A DNA stretch of 59,364 bases from Phyllobacteriaceae bacterium. GTDB lineage: Bacteria; Pseudomonadota; Alphaproteobacteria; Rhizobiales; Rhizobiaceae. The notes under the pieces are model-generated. The model made no database searches, was not told the DNA's origin, and saw only the letters and a list, made by a program, of their open reading frames with translations. The position numbers and the translations under genes are program-made. Positions 19,672 to 30,695 of the stretch are shown piece after piece. Every line of letters starts with the position of its first letter. Position 1 is the first letter of the stretch. The stretch lies in assembly GCA_002708825.1 (NCBI GenBank), contig PAPF01000030.1, forward strand, positions 1 to 59,364. Direction: 5' to 3'.

Positions 19672-21264
19672 TTACACGTCGAATTCGAGCGGCTTGGCCT
19701 GCAGGATCAGCTTGGAGGCGCGCAGTTCCTCCAGCACCTCATCCTTGACCGGTTCGTCCACATAGAGCAGGGCGATGGCATCGCCGCCCGGCCGGTTGCG
19801 GCCCAGCGAGAAGTTGGCGATGTTCACGCAAGCCTTGCCCATGGTCGTGCCCAGCAGGCCGATGATGCCCGGCACGTCGTTGTTGGTGGTGTAGATCATG
19901 TAACGGCCGATCTCGGCATCCAGGTTGATGCCCTTGATCTGGATGAAGCGCGGCTTGCCGTCCGAAAACACCGTGCCGGCCACTTCGCGCGTCTTGTCGG
20001 CCATCTTCACCGTCAGCTTGATATAGCCGTCGAACACGCCGGACTTGTCGCGCTTGGTTTCCGAAAGCGTGATGCCGCGCTCCTTCACCATGATCGGCGC
20101 CGAGACCATGTTGACGTCGGACACCTGCGAGCGGATCAGCCCCGCCAGAGCGGCAGATGTCAGAGCCTTGGTGTTCATGGCAGCCGTGGAGCCGTCATAG
20201 AGGATTTCCACCGACTTGATCGGCTCGTCCGTCACCTGGCCGACAAAGGCGCCCAGCACGTCGGCCAGCTTGACGAAGGGCTTCAGCTTCGGCGCCTCGT
20301 CCGCAGAGATCGACGGCATGTTGATGGCGTTCGAGACAGCGCCGTTGATGAGGTAGTCCGACATCTGCTCGGCGACCTGCAGCGCCACGTTTTCCTGCGC
20401 TTCCGTGGTGGACGCGCCCAGATGCGGCGTGCAGACCACGTTTTCCATGTTGAACAGCGGGTTCTCGGTCGCAGGCTCTTCCTCGAACACGTCGATGCCC
20501 GCACCCGCCACCTTGCCGCTCTTCAGCGCCTCGACGAGATCGGCTTCCACGATCAGGCCGCCGCGCGCGCAATTGATGATGCGCACGCCGTCCTTCATCT
20601 TCGCAAACGAATCCTTGTTGATGATGGCCCGCGTCTTGTCGGTCAGCGGCGTGTGCAGCGTGATGAAGTCGGCACGGGCGAAAAGCTCGTCCAGTTCCAC
20701 CTTTTCCACGCCCATTTCCACCGCCCTCTCCGGCGACAGGAACGGATCGAAGGCGATGACATGCATCTTCAGCCCGATGCCGCGCGCCGCCACGATGGAG
20801 CCGATATTGCCGCAGCCGATCACGCCCAGCACCTTGCCGGTCAGTTCCACGCCCATGAAGCGGTTCTTCTCCCACTTGCCGGCATGGGTGGACGCATTGG
20901 CCTCGGGTATCTGGCGGGCCACCGCGAACATCAGCGCGATGGCATGCTCGGCCGTGGTGATGGAATTGCCGAAGGGCGTGTTCATCACGATGATGCCCTT
21001 GCGGCTGGCCGCCGGGATGTCGACATTGTCGACGCCGATACCGGCGCGGCCGACGACCTTCAGCCGGGTTGCCGCCTCGATCAGCTTTTCCGTCACCTTG
21101 GTGGCCGAGCGGATCGCCAGACCGTCATACTGGCCGATGATTTCCTGCAGCTTTTCCTTGTCCTTGCCGAGCTTCGGCATGAAGTCCACCTCGATCCCGC
21201 GGTCGCGGAAGATCTGGACAGCGGTTTCGGAAAGGGCGTCGGAAACGAGAACGCGGGGTGCCAT
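19672..21264 (-). CDS. serA: D-3-phosphoglycerate dehydrogenase
   Basis: A 530-residue enzyme for the first step of serine synthesis: 3-phosphoglycerate to 3-phosphohydroxypyruvate with NAD+. The start is the ATG behind GAGGACAAGTCC; the frame continues upstream without family sequence. The nucleotide-binding motif VLGVIGCGNIGSIVAARG is followed by the catalytic Arg (NCARGGLI), Glu (DVFEEEP) and His (TPHLGAST). The C-terminus has the allosteric substrate-binding insert and an ACT domain (MIYTTNNDVPGIIGLLGTTM), the long form subject to control by serine. It follows serC at 83 bp, in one operon. Confidence 0.97.
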   Translation of the reverse strand: MAPRVLVSDALSETAVQIFRDRGIEVDFMPKLGKDKEKLQEIIGQYDGLAIRSATKVTEKLIEAATRLKVVGRAGIGVDNVDIPAASRKGIIVMNTPFGNSITTAEHAIALMFAVARQIPEANASTHAGKWEKNRFMGVELTGKVLGVIGCGNIGSIVAARGIGLKMHVIAFDPFLSPERAVEMGVEKVELDELFARADFITLHTPLTDKTRAIINKDSFAKMKDGVRIINCARGGLIVEADLVEALKSGKVAGAGIDVFEEEPATENPLFNMENVVCTPHLGASTTEAQENVALQVAEQMSDYLINGAVSNAINMPSISADEAPKLKPFVKLADVLGAFVGQVTDEPIKSVEILYDGSTAAMNTKALTSAALAGLIRSQVSDVNMVSAPIMVKERGITLSETKRDKSGVFDGYIKLTVKMADKTREVAGTVFSDGKPRFIQIKGINLDAEIGRYMIYTTNNDVPGIIGLLGTTMGKACVNIANFSLGRNRPGGDAIALLYVDEPVKDEVLEELRASKLILQAKPLEFDV

Positions 21265-21347
21265 GGACTTGTCCTCCATTGGGCAATGATCTTGGGAAGT
21301 GTGGGGAGTGATGGGCGGCAGGACCGCCGCCCGGCAGGATCGGCCGG

Positions 21348-22523
<1,176 letters not shown>

Positions 22524-22531
22524 GTTGTATC

Positions 22532-22599
22532 CTATCCTTCCAGATAGCACGCTCCTCGGTGGGGAGGAGTGGCCCGCTGACGGCGTTACGCCCGCAGGC
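22532..22599 (-). promoter_or_regulatory. Structured leader of serC (serC-motif RNA candidate)
   Basis: Three hairpins lie in series on the minus strand. GCCTGC/GCGGGC (22594-22599 with 22572-22577) encloses GGCG-TAA-CGCC. CTCCTC/GAGGAG (22564-22569 with 22552-22557) comes next. CTATC-TGGAAG-GATAG (22543-22547 with 22532-22536) is last, its purine-rich loop and 3' arm lying 10-25 bases before the serC ATG. This matches the known serC leader RNA family of alphaproteobacteria as I remember it: a cis-acting element whose final stem overlaps the ribosome site. The family match needs a covariance-model search. Confidence 0.75.
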
Positions 22600-22673
22600 C
22601 CCGCCAAGTCAAGCGGAATTGTTGCAGCGCGCCATTTGCTGTCGCGAATGCGCCATTGTGTCGCAAAGCGAAA

Positions 22674-22699
22674 ACGGCGGCCCGTGAGGACCGCCGTTG
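22674..22699 (-). terminator. Intrinsic terminator of the first surface-protein gene
   Basis: AACGGCGG (22674-22681) pairs perfectly with CCGCCGTT (22692-22699). Read on the minus strand, the stem ends in TTTTCGC. It also separates the gene from the serC leader. Confidence 0.8.
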
Positions 22700-22726
22700 C
22701 GAGGATTGTTTTCCGGCCGGCCTGGC

Positions 22727-23578
22727 TTACCAGAGTTCGTAACGCAGGCCGATATTGATGGCGTGGCTGGAAAGACCCCTGTCGCTGCCCTGGGCTCCGG
22801 TCGCGCCGGCCCCCTGCGATGCCGCGTCGAATTCGAACATCGCGCCGCTCTCCACCTTGCGATAGCGGTAGCCGAGGTCGAGCTTCAGATTCGGCGAGAT
22901 GTCGTAGCTCGCGCCCGCCATCAGCGCCCAGGTGAACCGGGTGGAATCCATGCCCGTATGCGTCGTCGTGGTCGCGCCCGCGCCACCGCACAGAGCCGTT
23001 CCGTCCACGCAGAAACTGGTATTGGTCAGGTTGCCCCAGCGCATCCAGGTCACGCCGGCGCCCGCCCCGACATAAGGCGTGATGCCGACCACGGTGCCCA
23101 GATCGACATAGGCATTGGCCATGACCGAATAGGCGGTGAAATCCGCCGTGTCGCGCGAGGCGCAGGTGGTTGTCGGGTCGAGCGGATTGCCGCAGGCGAA
23201 AGGATCGCTGGTCGTACCGTCGAACCGGCCCTTGAACCGCTCGCCGGTCAGGTCGGCCCGCAGCCAGTCGTTGAAGTGGTAGCCGAAGCCGGCCGAAAAG
23301 GTCCAGTCGCTCTCGATGCGCGCGCTGTCCCAGGCATGCGTTCCATAGACGCCGCCCGCAAAGGTCCGGTAGGGCGAGACGCTTCCCGAAGACGAAATGG
23401 AATAGCCGACATCGCCGCGGATATACCAGCCCGATCCGATTTCCACCGGTTGGTATTCCTCCACGGCGACCGTTTCGGCCGGGATGATCGTCGGCTCGTA
23501 ATCGGCCGCCTGGGCGGCTGAAACGCCCGTGGCAAGCGCGAGCGCCGCGGTGTGCTGAAGCAGGAAACGTATATTCAT
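22727..23578 (-). CDS. Outer-membrane beta-barrel protein, Opa31/Omp25 type
   Basis: A 283-residue surface protein with a signal peptide ([20 protein letters not shown]), a Pro/Glu-rich stretch and an eight-strand barrel in which strands alternate and the chain ends in an aromatic-rich signal ([10 protein letters not shown]). The [17 protein letters not shown] stretch is characteristic of the rhizobial/Brucella Omp25/Omp31 family. The start is the ATG behind GGAGTGTCC. Two cysteine pairs ([19 protein letters not shown]) suggest disulphide-closed surface loops. It is a paralogue of the next gene. A CtrA-type box and a 17-bp palindrome lie 66-93 bp upstream. Confidence 0.88.
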   Translation of the reverse strand: MNIRFLLQHTAALALATGVSAAQAADYEPTIIPAETVAVEEYQPVEIGSGWYIRGDVGYSISSSGSVSPYRTFAGGVYGTHAWDSARIESDWTFSAGFGYHFNDWLRADLTGERFKGRFDGTTSDPFACGNPLDPTTTCASRDTADFTAYSVMANAYVDLGTVVGITPYVGAGAGVTWMRWGNLTNTSFCVDGTALCGGAGATTTTHTGMDSTRFTWALMAGASYDISPNLKLDLGYRYRKVESGAMFEFDAASQGAGATGAQGSDRGLSSHAINIGLRYELW

Positions 23579-23643
23579 GACGGACACTCCGGCTTTCCGT
23601 GCCGCTCCCCAACCGGCGGCTTCGGTTTTCTTGTCTGACAGCA

Positions 23644-23671
23644 TTAACCATGATGGTTAAGTTGCGGTTAA
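23644..23671. promoter_or_regulatory. CtrA-type box overlapping a 17-bp palindrome
   Basis: TTAACCATGATGGTTAA (23644-23660) is a perfect palindrome about a central G. Its right half begins a perfect TTAA-N7-TTAA (23657-23671), the full CtrA recognition pattern known from Caulobacter and rhizobia. It lies 66-93 bp upstream of the surface-protein start. Confidence 0.7.
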
Positions 23672-23713
23672 GCATGATCGGAATTGTCACCCGGACCGCA
23701 GCGCGCGTTGTCC

Positions 23714-23764
23714 GTCCCGCAAAAGCAAAGCGACCGGACCATGCGGTCCGGGCGCTGCAATGAT
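23714..23764 (-). terminator. Terminator of the second surface-protein gene
   Basis: Downstream of the stop at 23782 the minus strand reads CCGGACC-GCAT-GGTCCGG, a perfect 7-bp stem, then TCGCTTTGCTTTT. The stem is good but the T-run is interrupted. Confidence 0.6.
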
Positions 23765-23781
23765 TGAAACCGTCTGGCCGG

Positions 23782-24669
23782 TTACTTGTAGACCGGCGGC
23801 AGCGGCTCGGGCTGATACTCGACGACCTGCGGCGCCGGAGCGCAGCGCGGCGAACCGCCTGCTCCACCGAAGGAATAGCGCAGGCCGGCGCGCACCGCAT
23901 GCGAGTTCAGGCCGCGATCCCAGCCCGGCCCGCCATTGTTGGCGTAGTTGAACATGTAGCCGCCCGAAACGCGGGTATAGCGGTAGCTTGCGTCCAGTTC
24001 GAGGCTGTCGGTCAGGCAGTAGGACGCGCCCGCGGTCAGTGCATAGGCGAAACGTGTCGTCGTGGAACCGCGGTGGAAGGTCGTGCCCGACTGGTCATAG
24101 CCGGGGCCGATCACGTTGGCCAGGCGGCTCCATTTCACATGCGCACCACCGATACCGGCGCCGGCATAGGCAGTGATCCCGTGCCAGGTGCCGATGTCCA
24201 CATAGGCGTTGGCGAGGACGACGAAGGCACTCATGCTGGCTGAATCGGCAGAGGTGCAAGGATTGCCATACGTTCCGCCGATGGAGCAGTCACCCGTGGT
24301 CGAACCGCGGAACTTGGTCTCGGTCAGGTAATCGAATGTCAGGTCGGCGCGCAGGTGCCGGGAAATGTTGACGCCGACGCCCCCGCCTACGAGCCAGGAA
24401 TTGTCGAGCACCGCTGTCGTGAAGCGCGCACCGGTGACACCCGGCGTGCCTGTGCCCTGCATGAAATGGACGCCGCGCAGGTCGTTGATGCTGTAACCGA
24501 CATCGCCGCGGATATACCAGCTCACGCCGACTTCGGGCGCCGGTTCGACATAGGCGGGTTCGGCGGGCGGCAGGACCACCTCGGGCTGATACAGGTCCGC
24601 TGCCTGGGCGGAACCGGCCGTCAGGCCCGCCACCGCGGCAAGAAAGGCGCCAGAGCGAAGCTTCAACAT
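23782..24669 (-). CDS. Outer-membrane beta-barrel protein, Opa31/Omp25 type (paralogue)
   Basis: A 295-residue relative of the preceding gene, with a signal peptide ([19 protein letters not shown]), a Pro-rich stretch ([16 protein letters not shown]), the family motif [17 protein letters not shown] and a predicted eight-strand barrel ending in [13 protein letters not shown]. It extends about 25 residues beyond the barrel with a Pro-rich tail ([16 protein letters not shown]), which is unusual because these barrels normally end in an aromatic residue; the tail may reach into the periplasm. Start is the ATG behind AAGAGGTC. The pair probably arose by tandem duplication. Each has its own terminator and CtrA-type box, so they are separate units. 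Confidence 0.87.
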   Translation of the reverse strand: MLKLRSGAFLAAVAGLTAGSAQAADLYQPEVVLPPAEPAYVEPAPEVGVSWYIRGDVGYSINDLRGVHFMQGTGTPGVTGARFTTAVLDNSWLVGGGVGVNISRHLRADLTFDYLTETKFRGSTTGDCSIGGTYGNPCTSADSASMSAFVVLANAYVDIGTWHGITAYAGAGIGGAHVKWSRLANVIGPGYDQSGTTFHRGSTTTRFAYALTAGASYCLTDSLELDASYRYTRVSGGYMFNYANNGGPGWDRGLNSHAVRAGLRYSFGGAGGSPRCAPAPQVVEYQPEPLPPVYK

Positions 24670-24755
24670 GGGAAATGACCTCTTGTCTCGCCGACCGCCT
24701 CGAGAAGCGTTCCGGTCGGGCATGGATTCCGGTTAAGGATAATGAGGTGGAAAGG

Positions 24756-24770
24756 TTAAGGGCCGCTTAA
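24756..24770. promoter_or_regulatory. CtrA-type box upstream of the second surface-protein gene
   Basis: Perfect TTAA-GGGCCGC-TTAA, 87 bp upstream of the start. Extra half-sites flank it: GGTTAAGG at 24731-24738 and TTAACCAT at 24780-24787. Confidence 0.65.
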
Positions 24771-24817
24771 GCGTGAAACTTAACCATGTTCCGCACGGCA
24801 TCCGTACGAGACGCAGG

Positions 24818-24851
24818 AAAAAGGCCCGCCATGCGCGATGCATGACGGGCC
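24818..24851 (-). terminator. Intrinsic terminator of glmM
   Basis: GGCCCGCCATGC (24823-24834) pairs with GCATGACGGGCC (24840-24851) over 12 positions with a single G-T pair. On the minus strand TTTTT (24818-24822) follows. Confidence 0.9.
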
Positions 24852-24897
24852 CGTTGTCAGGAAGCATGTTCCGGCGCGGGCGTACCGCGCCGCTGTT

Positions 24898-26249
24898 TCA
24901 GGCGGCGCTGCGCAGTTCCGCGATGACGCCTGCGATCTCGTCGACGACGCTCTCCACCAGGCTGCGGTTGTCGCCTTCCGCCATGACGCGGATCAGCGGC
25001 TCGGTGCCGGACGGCCGGATCACCAGGCGCCCGCTCTTGCCCAGTTTTCGCGCCCGGCATCGATGGCTTTCTGGACCAGCGCATTCTCCAGCGGCTTGGC
25101 GCTGCCGTAACGCACGTTCTTGAGGACCTGGGGCACCGGCTCGAACTTCGAGCAGACCTCGCTGGCCGGCCTCTCGGCGCGCTTGATGCAGGCCAGCACC
25201 TGCAACGCGCAGACCAGCCCGTCGCCGGTGGTGGTGAAATCCGACAGGACCACGTGGCCGGATTGTTCGCCGCCGACATTGAACCCGTGCGCGCGCATGT
25301 GCTCAACGACATAGCGGTCGCCGACCTTGGTGCGGTGCAGTTCCAGCCCCTTGTCGGCCAGGAACCGTTCCATGCCGAGATTGGACATGACCGTCGCCAC
25401 GACGCCGCCGCCGCGCAGGCGGCCGCTTTCCAGCCAGCTTTCCGCGATCAGCGCCATGATCTGGTCGCCGTCGATCACCTCGCCGCGCTCGTTGACCATG
25501 AGCACGCGGTCCGCGTCGCCATCCAGCGCGATGCCGATATCGGCGCGCACCTCGTGAACCTTGCGCATCAGCGCTTCGGGATGCGTCGAGCCGCATTCAT
25601 GGTTGATGTTGGTGCCGTTGGGCTCGTTGTTGATCGTCACGACCTCCGCGCCCAGTTCCCACAGGGCGGCGGGCGCAACCTTGTAGGCCGCGCCATTGGC
25701 GCAATCGACCACCACCCGCATGCCCGAAAGCGAAAGCGAGCGCGGCAGGGTGCGCTTGGCGAATTCGATGTAGCGGTCGTGAACGCCGTCGATGCGCTTG
25801 GCCTTGCCCAGGCTGTCGCCGTCGGCCAGCCGCATCGACAGGTCGACGTCCAGCATGGCTTCGATCCGCATCTCGATCTCGTCGGAGAGCTTGTAGCCGT
25901 CCGGACCGAACAGCTTGATGCCGTTGTCGTAATAGGGATTGTGCGAGGCCGACAGCATGACGCCGAGGTCGGCGCGGAGCGAGCGCACCAGCATGGCCAC
26001 GGCCGGTGTCGGGATCGGCCCGAGCAGGAAGACATCCATCCCGGCGGCGCAGAAGCCCGCCACGAGCGCGTTCTCGAGCATGTAGCCGGAAATGCGGGTA
26101 TCCTTGCCGATGACGACCCGGTGACGGTGATTGCCGCGATGGAAGGAAAGGCCTGCCGCCATGCCCACCTTCATGGCGATATCCGGTGTCATGGGATTGC
26201 TGTTGGCGCGGCCGCGAATGCCGTCTGTGCCGAAATAATTGCGAGTCAT
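24898..26249 (-). CDS. glmM: Phosphoglucosamine mutase, with an apparent one-base frameshift
   Basis: GlmM turns glucosamine-6-phosphate into glucosamine-1-phosphate for peptidoglycan and lipopolysaccharide. The ATG of [16 protein letters not shown] is chosen; the frame continues 17 codons upstream. The catalytic serine lies in [16 protein letters not shown] and the metal loop is [10 protein letters not shown]. The frame runs into a stop at 25020 (426-codon frame, ending [11 protein letters not shown]). The missing C-terminus, [20 protein letters not shown] and onwards to 24898, is intact in the -1 frame. Adding one A to the AAAA run (plus-strand TTTT, 25045-25048) restores GREKLGKSGR and a 450-residue protein of normal length. 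Because glmM is normally essential, a homopolymer base-calling error is more likely than a true mutation. Confidence 0.92.
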
Positions 26250-26417
26250 GATTGGTCCCGTAACCCCCTGAACCCGGCTGTTTTGCCATATATCACACAC
26301 ACTCCGTCATCAAATTATGTTTTGCCCTGTTACGAAATGCTTTCGCGAAAGCCACGCCTTTCCCTGTGGTTAAGCAAATGCAAACGAGCGCGCGCCCGGC
26401 CGGCGCCGCCATGCATG

Positions 26418-26449
26418 AAAAAACCGCCGCGTTCATGAAACGCGGCGGT
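26418..26449 (-). terminator. Intrinsic terminator of ftsH
   Basis: ACCGCCGCGTT (26423-26433) pairs perfectly with AACGCGGCGGT (26439-26449). On the minus strand the stem is followed by a run of T (26418-26423). Confidence 0.92.
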
Positions 26450-26477
26450 CCGTCCTGTTTTCGCGGTATCGGCAGGA

Positions 26478-28412
26478 TCAGCCCTGCGGCTGCGGCTCCA
26501 GCCCGGCCTCGGGCTCGTCGCCGCCCTTCTTCTTTCGCGAACCGCCCGCCTTGGGCACGGCGGAGCCGCGCGAGGGGGGCGTGTCGTCGCCCATGTCGCG
26601 CGAGGGCTTGCCACCCGCCAGAAGCTGCTTGATCTCCTCGCCGGACAGCGTCTCGTATTCGAGCAGCCCCTCCGCAAGCGTGATCCAGTCTTCCTTCCTC
26701 GTCGTCAGGATCTCGGTTGCCGAGGCATAGGCCTCGTCGACCAGGCGGCGCACTTCGCCATCGATGATCTGGGCGGTGGCCTCGGAAATGTTCTTCTGCT
26801 GGGCCACCGAATGGCCAAGGAAGACCTCCTGCTGGTTCTCGCCATAGGCGACCTGGCCGAGCTTGTCGGAGAAGCCCCATTGCGTGACCATGGCACGCGC
26901 CAGTTTCGTTGCCTGCTCGATGTCGGAGGACGCGCCGGAGGTGATGTTCTCCTTGCCGAACTTCAGCTCTTCGGCCACGCGTCCGCCCATCATGATCGCC
27001 AGACGCGAGATCATGTACTTGTAGCTCATGGAATAGCGGTCGCCCTCGGGCAACTGCATCACCATGCCGAGCGCGCGCCCGCGCGGGATGATCGTCGCCT
27101 TGTGCACCGGGTCCGACGACGGAACGTTCATGGCCACGATGGCATGACCGGCCTCGTGATAGGCCGTCAGTTCCTTCTCGGCCTGGGTCATGGCGGTGGA
27201 CCGGCGCTCCGCGCCCATCATCACCTTGTCCTTGGCGTCCTCGAACTCCTGCATGGTGACAAGGCGCTTGTTGCGCCGCGCCGCCATCAGCGCCGCCTCG
27301 TTGACGAGGTTCATCAGGTCCGCGCCGGAGAAGCCCGGCGTGCCCCGCGCAATCGTCTTCAGGTCGACATTGGGTGCCAGCGGCACGTTGCGCACATGCA
27401 CCTTGAGGATCTTCTCGCGCCCGACCAGATCGGGATTGGGCACAACGACCTGGCGGTCGAAACGGCCCGGACGCAGCAGCGCCGGGTCAAGCACGTCGGG
27501 ACGGTTGGTCGCCGCGATCAGGATGATCGATTCATTGGCCTCGAAGCCGTCCATCTCGACCAGCAACTGGTTCAGCGTCTGCTCGCGCTCGTCATTGCCG
27601 CCGCCGAGCCCGGCACCGCGATGCCGGCCGACCGCGTCAATTTCGTCGATGAAGATGATGCAGGGCGAATTCTTCTTGGCCTGTTCGAACATGTCGCGCA
27701 CGCGGCTGGCGCCCACGCCGACGAACATCTCAACGAAGTCCGAACCCGAAATGGTGAAGAAGGGAACGTTCGCCTCGCCTGCCACGGAGCGGGCGAGCAG
27801 CGTCTTGCCCGTTCCGGGCGGTCCGACCAGCAGAACGCCCTTGGGGATGCGCCCGCCGAGCCGCTGGAACTTCTGCGGATCGCGCAGGAATTCCACGATC
27901 TCCTCCAGGTCCGCCTTAGCCTCGTCCACGCCCGCCACGTCGGCGAAGGTCACCCGGCCATGCGCTTCGGTCAGCAGCTTCGCCTTGGACTTGCCGAAGC
28001 CCATCGCGCGACCGGACCCGGACTGCATCTGCCGCATGAAGAAGATCCACACGCCGAGAATGATGATCATCGGCAGCCAGGACAGGATCGCGCTCGTCAG
28101 CGATCCCGACGACTCGCTCTCGGGACGGGCATTGATGGTGATGTTGCGCTCTTCAAGCCGCGGGACGAGATTGTTGTCCTTCGGCGCATAGGTCTGGAAG
28201 CCCGAACCGTTGTCGCCATAGGTGCCGGTGATCCGCTCGCCTGAAATCGTCACCGATTTCACCCGCCCGGAATCCACTTCCTGGATGAATTGCGAATAGG
28301 GAATCTCGCGCGCCGCGCTGCGCTGCTGTGGCGTCTGGAAGAGATTGAACAGGGCGATCAGGAGAACCGCGATGATCCCCCAAAGCACAAGGTTGCGATA
28401 ATTCGGATTCAT
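26478..28412 (-). CDS. ftsH: ATP-dependent zinc metalloprotease FtsH
   Basis: A 644-residue inner-membrane AAA+ protease that removes damaged membrane proteins and short-lived regulators such as sigma-32. Two membrane helices (about 7-24 and 109-126) frame a periplasmic domain. The AAA module has Walker A GPPGTGKT (197-204), Walker B FIDEID (254-259) and the arginine-finger region RPGRFDR. The zinc site is HEAGH (419-423). The C-terminal tail is Lys/Arg/Gly-rich. The gene follows tilS at 135 bp, the usual order tilS-ftsH-glmM. rpoH lies in the same window, and FtsH commonly degrades its product. Confidence 0.97.
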   Translation of the reverse strand: MNPNYRNLVLWGIIAVLLIALFNLFQTPQQRSAAREIPYSQFIQEVDSGRVKSVTISGERITGTYGDNGSGFQTYAPKDNNLVPRLEERNITINARPESESSGSLTSAILSWLPMIIILGVWIFFMRQMQSGSGRAMGFGKSKAKLLTEAHGRVTFADVAGVDEAKADLEEIVEFLRDPQKFQRLGGRIPKGVLLVGPPGTGKTLLARSVAGEANVPFFTISGSDFVEMFVGVGASRVRDMFEQAKKNSPCIIFIDEIDAVGRHRGAGLGGGNDEREQTLNQLLVEMDGFEANESIILIAATNRPDVLDPALLRPGRFDRQVVVPNPDLVGREKILKVHVRNVPLAPNVDLKTIARGTPGFSGADLMNLVNEAALMAARRNKRLVTMQEFEDAKDKVMMGAERRSTAMTQAEKELTAYHEAGHAIVAMNVPSSDPVHKATIIPRGRALGMVMQLPEGDRYSMSYKYMISRLAIMMGGRVAEELKFGKENITSGASSDIEQATKLARAMVTQWGFSDKLGQVAYGENQQEVFLGHSVAQQKNISEATAQIIDGEVRRLVDEAYASATEILTTRKEDWITLAEGLLEYETLSGEEIKQLLAGGKPSRDMGDDTPPSRGSAVPKAGGSRKKKGGDEPEAGLEPQPQG

Positions 28413-28547
28413 AGTGCTTCCTGACGGCGCGGGCGCCCGCGCGAGTTCAAAACGGATTGGCTGAGCCTAACATAGGTTCGCGCCGGGTCATTGCCAAGAA
28501 CGATGGCGGATAAGATGGCCGTTCCGGAGACCAAATGACGCATATGG

Positions 28548-29696
28548 TTACACGGTCCGCGGGCGCGCCATGGCGAATCCGGCTTCCGGCGCGATACCGA
28601 TGCCCAACCGACCGGCCAGCGCAGCGAACGCCGGATAGTCGAAACCGGGGATGAGCCGCGGCAAGTCCGCCTGCCGTTCGGGCCCGCGCGGATCGCGCGA
28701 AATCACAAGCCGGCCGCCGCTGCGCCGGAAGACCGCGCCGCCAGCGGTGAAGGCCTTGCCGCCCGGACCGGCCAGCAGCGCCGCAACGGCCGCGAGGGTG
28801 TCCGGCCCCGGCCCATGTTCGCGCATGCCCAGCATTCGCGACGCGGCAACCGCCGCCTCGGCGACGATTTCGGGGGCAACGCCACCGCCGGCAATCAAGG
28901 CGACGCCTTCCGGCCAACCGCGCGGATCGAAGACGCGGACATCGGCTATGACTGCCGCCGCCGCCGCCGCTCGCCTGTGCCTGCGTTGCGCCTCCATGCG
29001 GGCCCGAGCAAGCATTTCGTTGATCGTGGAGTCCGTTTCCGTGGCCAGCGTGGCCCGCCAGCGCGGCCGCTCGAAACGCTCGTCGCGATTGGACGGGTCT
29101 TCGGCCCATGCCACCCCCCGGTCGCGGAGCAGCGCGCGAAGGTCCGCGCGGCGCAGGCCGAGCAGCGGCCTGGCAAACCAGGTCCGCCCGGCATGAAGGG
29201 TTGCCGGCGCGATGCCGGCCATGCCCGGCCCGCCACCCCGGCTTGAGCGCATGGCAAGCGTTTCGATCTGGTCGTCAAGCGTATGGCCGGTCAGGACCAT
29301 CCCGCAGCCGTCTTGCTCCGCGGCCTCGGCGAGCAGGCTGTAGCGGGCCTGCCGTGCCGCGGCCATCAGGCCGTTTGCAGGCTTCTCGCCGGTCCAGCGC
29401 AGCACGCGATGGGCAATCCCGAGCGCGGCGCAGTGGCTGGCCACTGCCTCGGCCTCGGCGCGCGCTTCCTCGCGCAGGCCGTGATCGACGGTGAGGACCA
29501 GTATCCGACCGCGGCCGGCCGCCGGGGCTTCGGACGCCAGCGTGAGCAGCGCCATGGAATCGCCGCCGCCCGACACCGCAAGCGCCACGGGGCCGTGTCC
29601 GGCCGGCAGGCTGAAATCGATGGAGGATGCGGGGACATGCGGACCGGCGAACCGGTCGGGGACGTCAGCAGCCGGCAAGAGCCTGTTCCTGGGCAA
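28548..29696 (-). CDS. tilS: tRNA(Ile)-lysidine synthase
   Basis: A 382-residue enzyme that ligates lysine to C34 of the CAU-anticodon tRNA-Ile, changing its reading from AUG to AUA. The PP-loop ATP site is VSGGGDSMALL (41-51), with VLTVDHGLREEA and LTGHTLDDQIETLAMR following. No in-frame ATG precedes the P-loop closely, so a TTG start at 29696 is the longest option; it overlaps the ybgF end by 32 bp, suggesting coupled translation. The exact start is uncertain. The C-terminal part (230-380) is poorly conserved, as usual. ftsH follows. Confidence 0.9.
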   Translation of the reverse strand: MPRNRLLPAADVPDRFAGPHVPASSIDFSLPAGHGPVALAVSGGGDSMALLTLASEAPAAGRGRILVLTVDHGLREEARAEAEAVASHCAALGIAHRVLRWTGEKPANGLMAAARQARYSLLAEAAEQDGCGMVLTGHTLDDQIETLAMRSSRGGGPGMAGIAPATLHAGRTWFARPLLGLRRADLRALLRDRGVAWAEDPSNRDERFERPRWRATLATETDSTINEMLARARMEAQRRHRRAAAAAAVIADVRVFDPRGWPEGVALIAGGGVAPEIVAEAAVAASRMLGMREHGPGPDTLAAVAALLAGPGGKAFTAGGAVFRRSGGRLVISRDPRGPERQADLPRLIPGFDYPAFAALAGRLGIGIAPEAGFAMARPRTV

Positions 29697-30537
29697 TGCG
29701 TTCCTTCATGGCCGAGGAAATGCCCGGATATTTCTTCGCGATCGCGCCATAGGTGGCGCAGGCGATGTCGGTCTTCTGCATGGCGGCGAGCGACACGCCG
29801 AGCTTGAGCATCATGTCGGGTGCCTTGCCCGAGGCGGGATGCGCCTTTGTGGCGTCCAGGAAAACCTCGGCGGCTTCCGCGTAACGTTCCTGCCCGATCA
29901 GCGATTCACCGAGCCAGAACTTGGCATCGGCGATACGCTCGCCGTCCGGATAGCGGTCGACATAGGTGGTGAAGCCGGCTTCCGCGGCCTTGTAATCGCC
30001 GGCCAGCACGAACTGGTAGGAATCGCTGTAGAGGCCTTCCGGGCTGTCGGCCTGCGGCACGGCCGCGACGGTTGCGCCATCCGTCCCGCCGTCCGCCGTT
30101 TCGCCCTTTTCGTCCACGCTCAGCGTGCCGAGCGTGCGCGGCGGCGCCCCGAGCGTCGCACTCGACCCGGCATTCGACCAGTCGACCGCATCGCCCGAAC
30201 CCGGCGCCTCGGCGACGGACGGGTCAGACCCGTCCGTCATGTCCATGGGCTGCTCCGCCGTTTCCGCGGTCTGCCGGCCGGCATTCGTCTCCGTCCCGGC
30301 TTCGGAACGCTTCTCTTCCAGCTGCTGCAACCGGAATTCGTTGTCTTCCTGCGCCTTGCGCAGCGCTTCCTGCATCTGGAGAAGCTGGAAATTCAGCTCC
30401 TCGACCCTGCCATTGAGCTGCCGCACCTGCTCCTCGAGTTGGGTGACCCTCGGATCATAGGTTTGCGCCATCGTTCCCGAAAGCGGGAAGACGTCCAGCA
30501 TCATGGCGAGGAGTGCGGTCTTCAAACGCATGTCCAT
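29665..30537 (-). CDS. ybgF: Tol-Pal system protein YbgF/CpoB
   Basis: A 290-residue periplasmic protein that coordinates Tol-Pal with peptidoglycan synthesis during division. It has a signal peptide (1-24, ending SGTMAQ), an N-terminal trimeric coiled coil (about 30-80, RVTQLEEQVRQLNGRVEELN), a low-complexity linker (80-160) and C-terminal tetratricopeptide repeats (about 165-285, containing EGLYSDSYQFVLAGDYKAAE). The start at 30537 or the next ATG two codons on are both possible. It is downstream of pal and overlaps tilS. The linker is longer than in enteric CpoB. Confidence 0.92.
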   Translation of the reverse strand: MDMRLKTALLAMMLDVFPLSGTMAQTYDPRVTQLEEQVRQLNGRVEELNFQLLQMQEALRKAQEDNEFRLQQLEEKRSEAGTETNAGRQTAETAEQPMDMTDGSDPSVAEAPGSGDAVDWSNAGSSATLGAPPRTLGTLSVDEKGETADGGTDGATVAAVPQADSPEGLYSDSYQFVLAGDYKAAEAGFTTYVDRYPDGERIADAKFWLGESLIGQERYAEAAEVFLDATKAHPASGKAPDMMLKLGVSLAAMQKTDIACATYGAIAKKYPGISSAMKERIAQEQALAGC

Positions 30538-30695
30538 CCCCGTTTCTGTTGCCTGGGCCTGCCACTCCCGGCAGGCTGTTTCTTCATATCAAGGCCGCCG
30601 ACTTCGGCCAAATTTTGTTTGGTGCGGACAAACGGAAAACGGCTCCGCTATCCGCAGAGCCGCCTGCCTTGACATGAGCCCTGTGAACCGGGGCG

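Noticed and set aside
25040-25052. Programmed -1 ribosomal frameshift in glmM
   Set aside because: The run GCGAAAACTGGG is not a good X-XXY-YYZ slippery site and no downstream structure is evident; a missing base is simpler.
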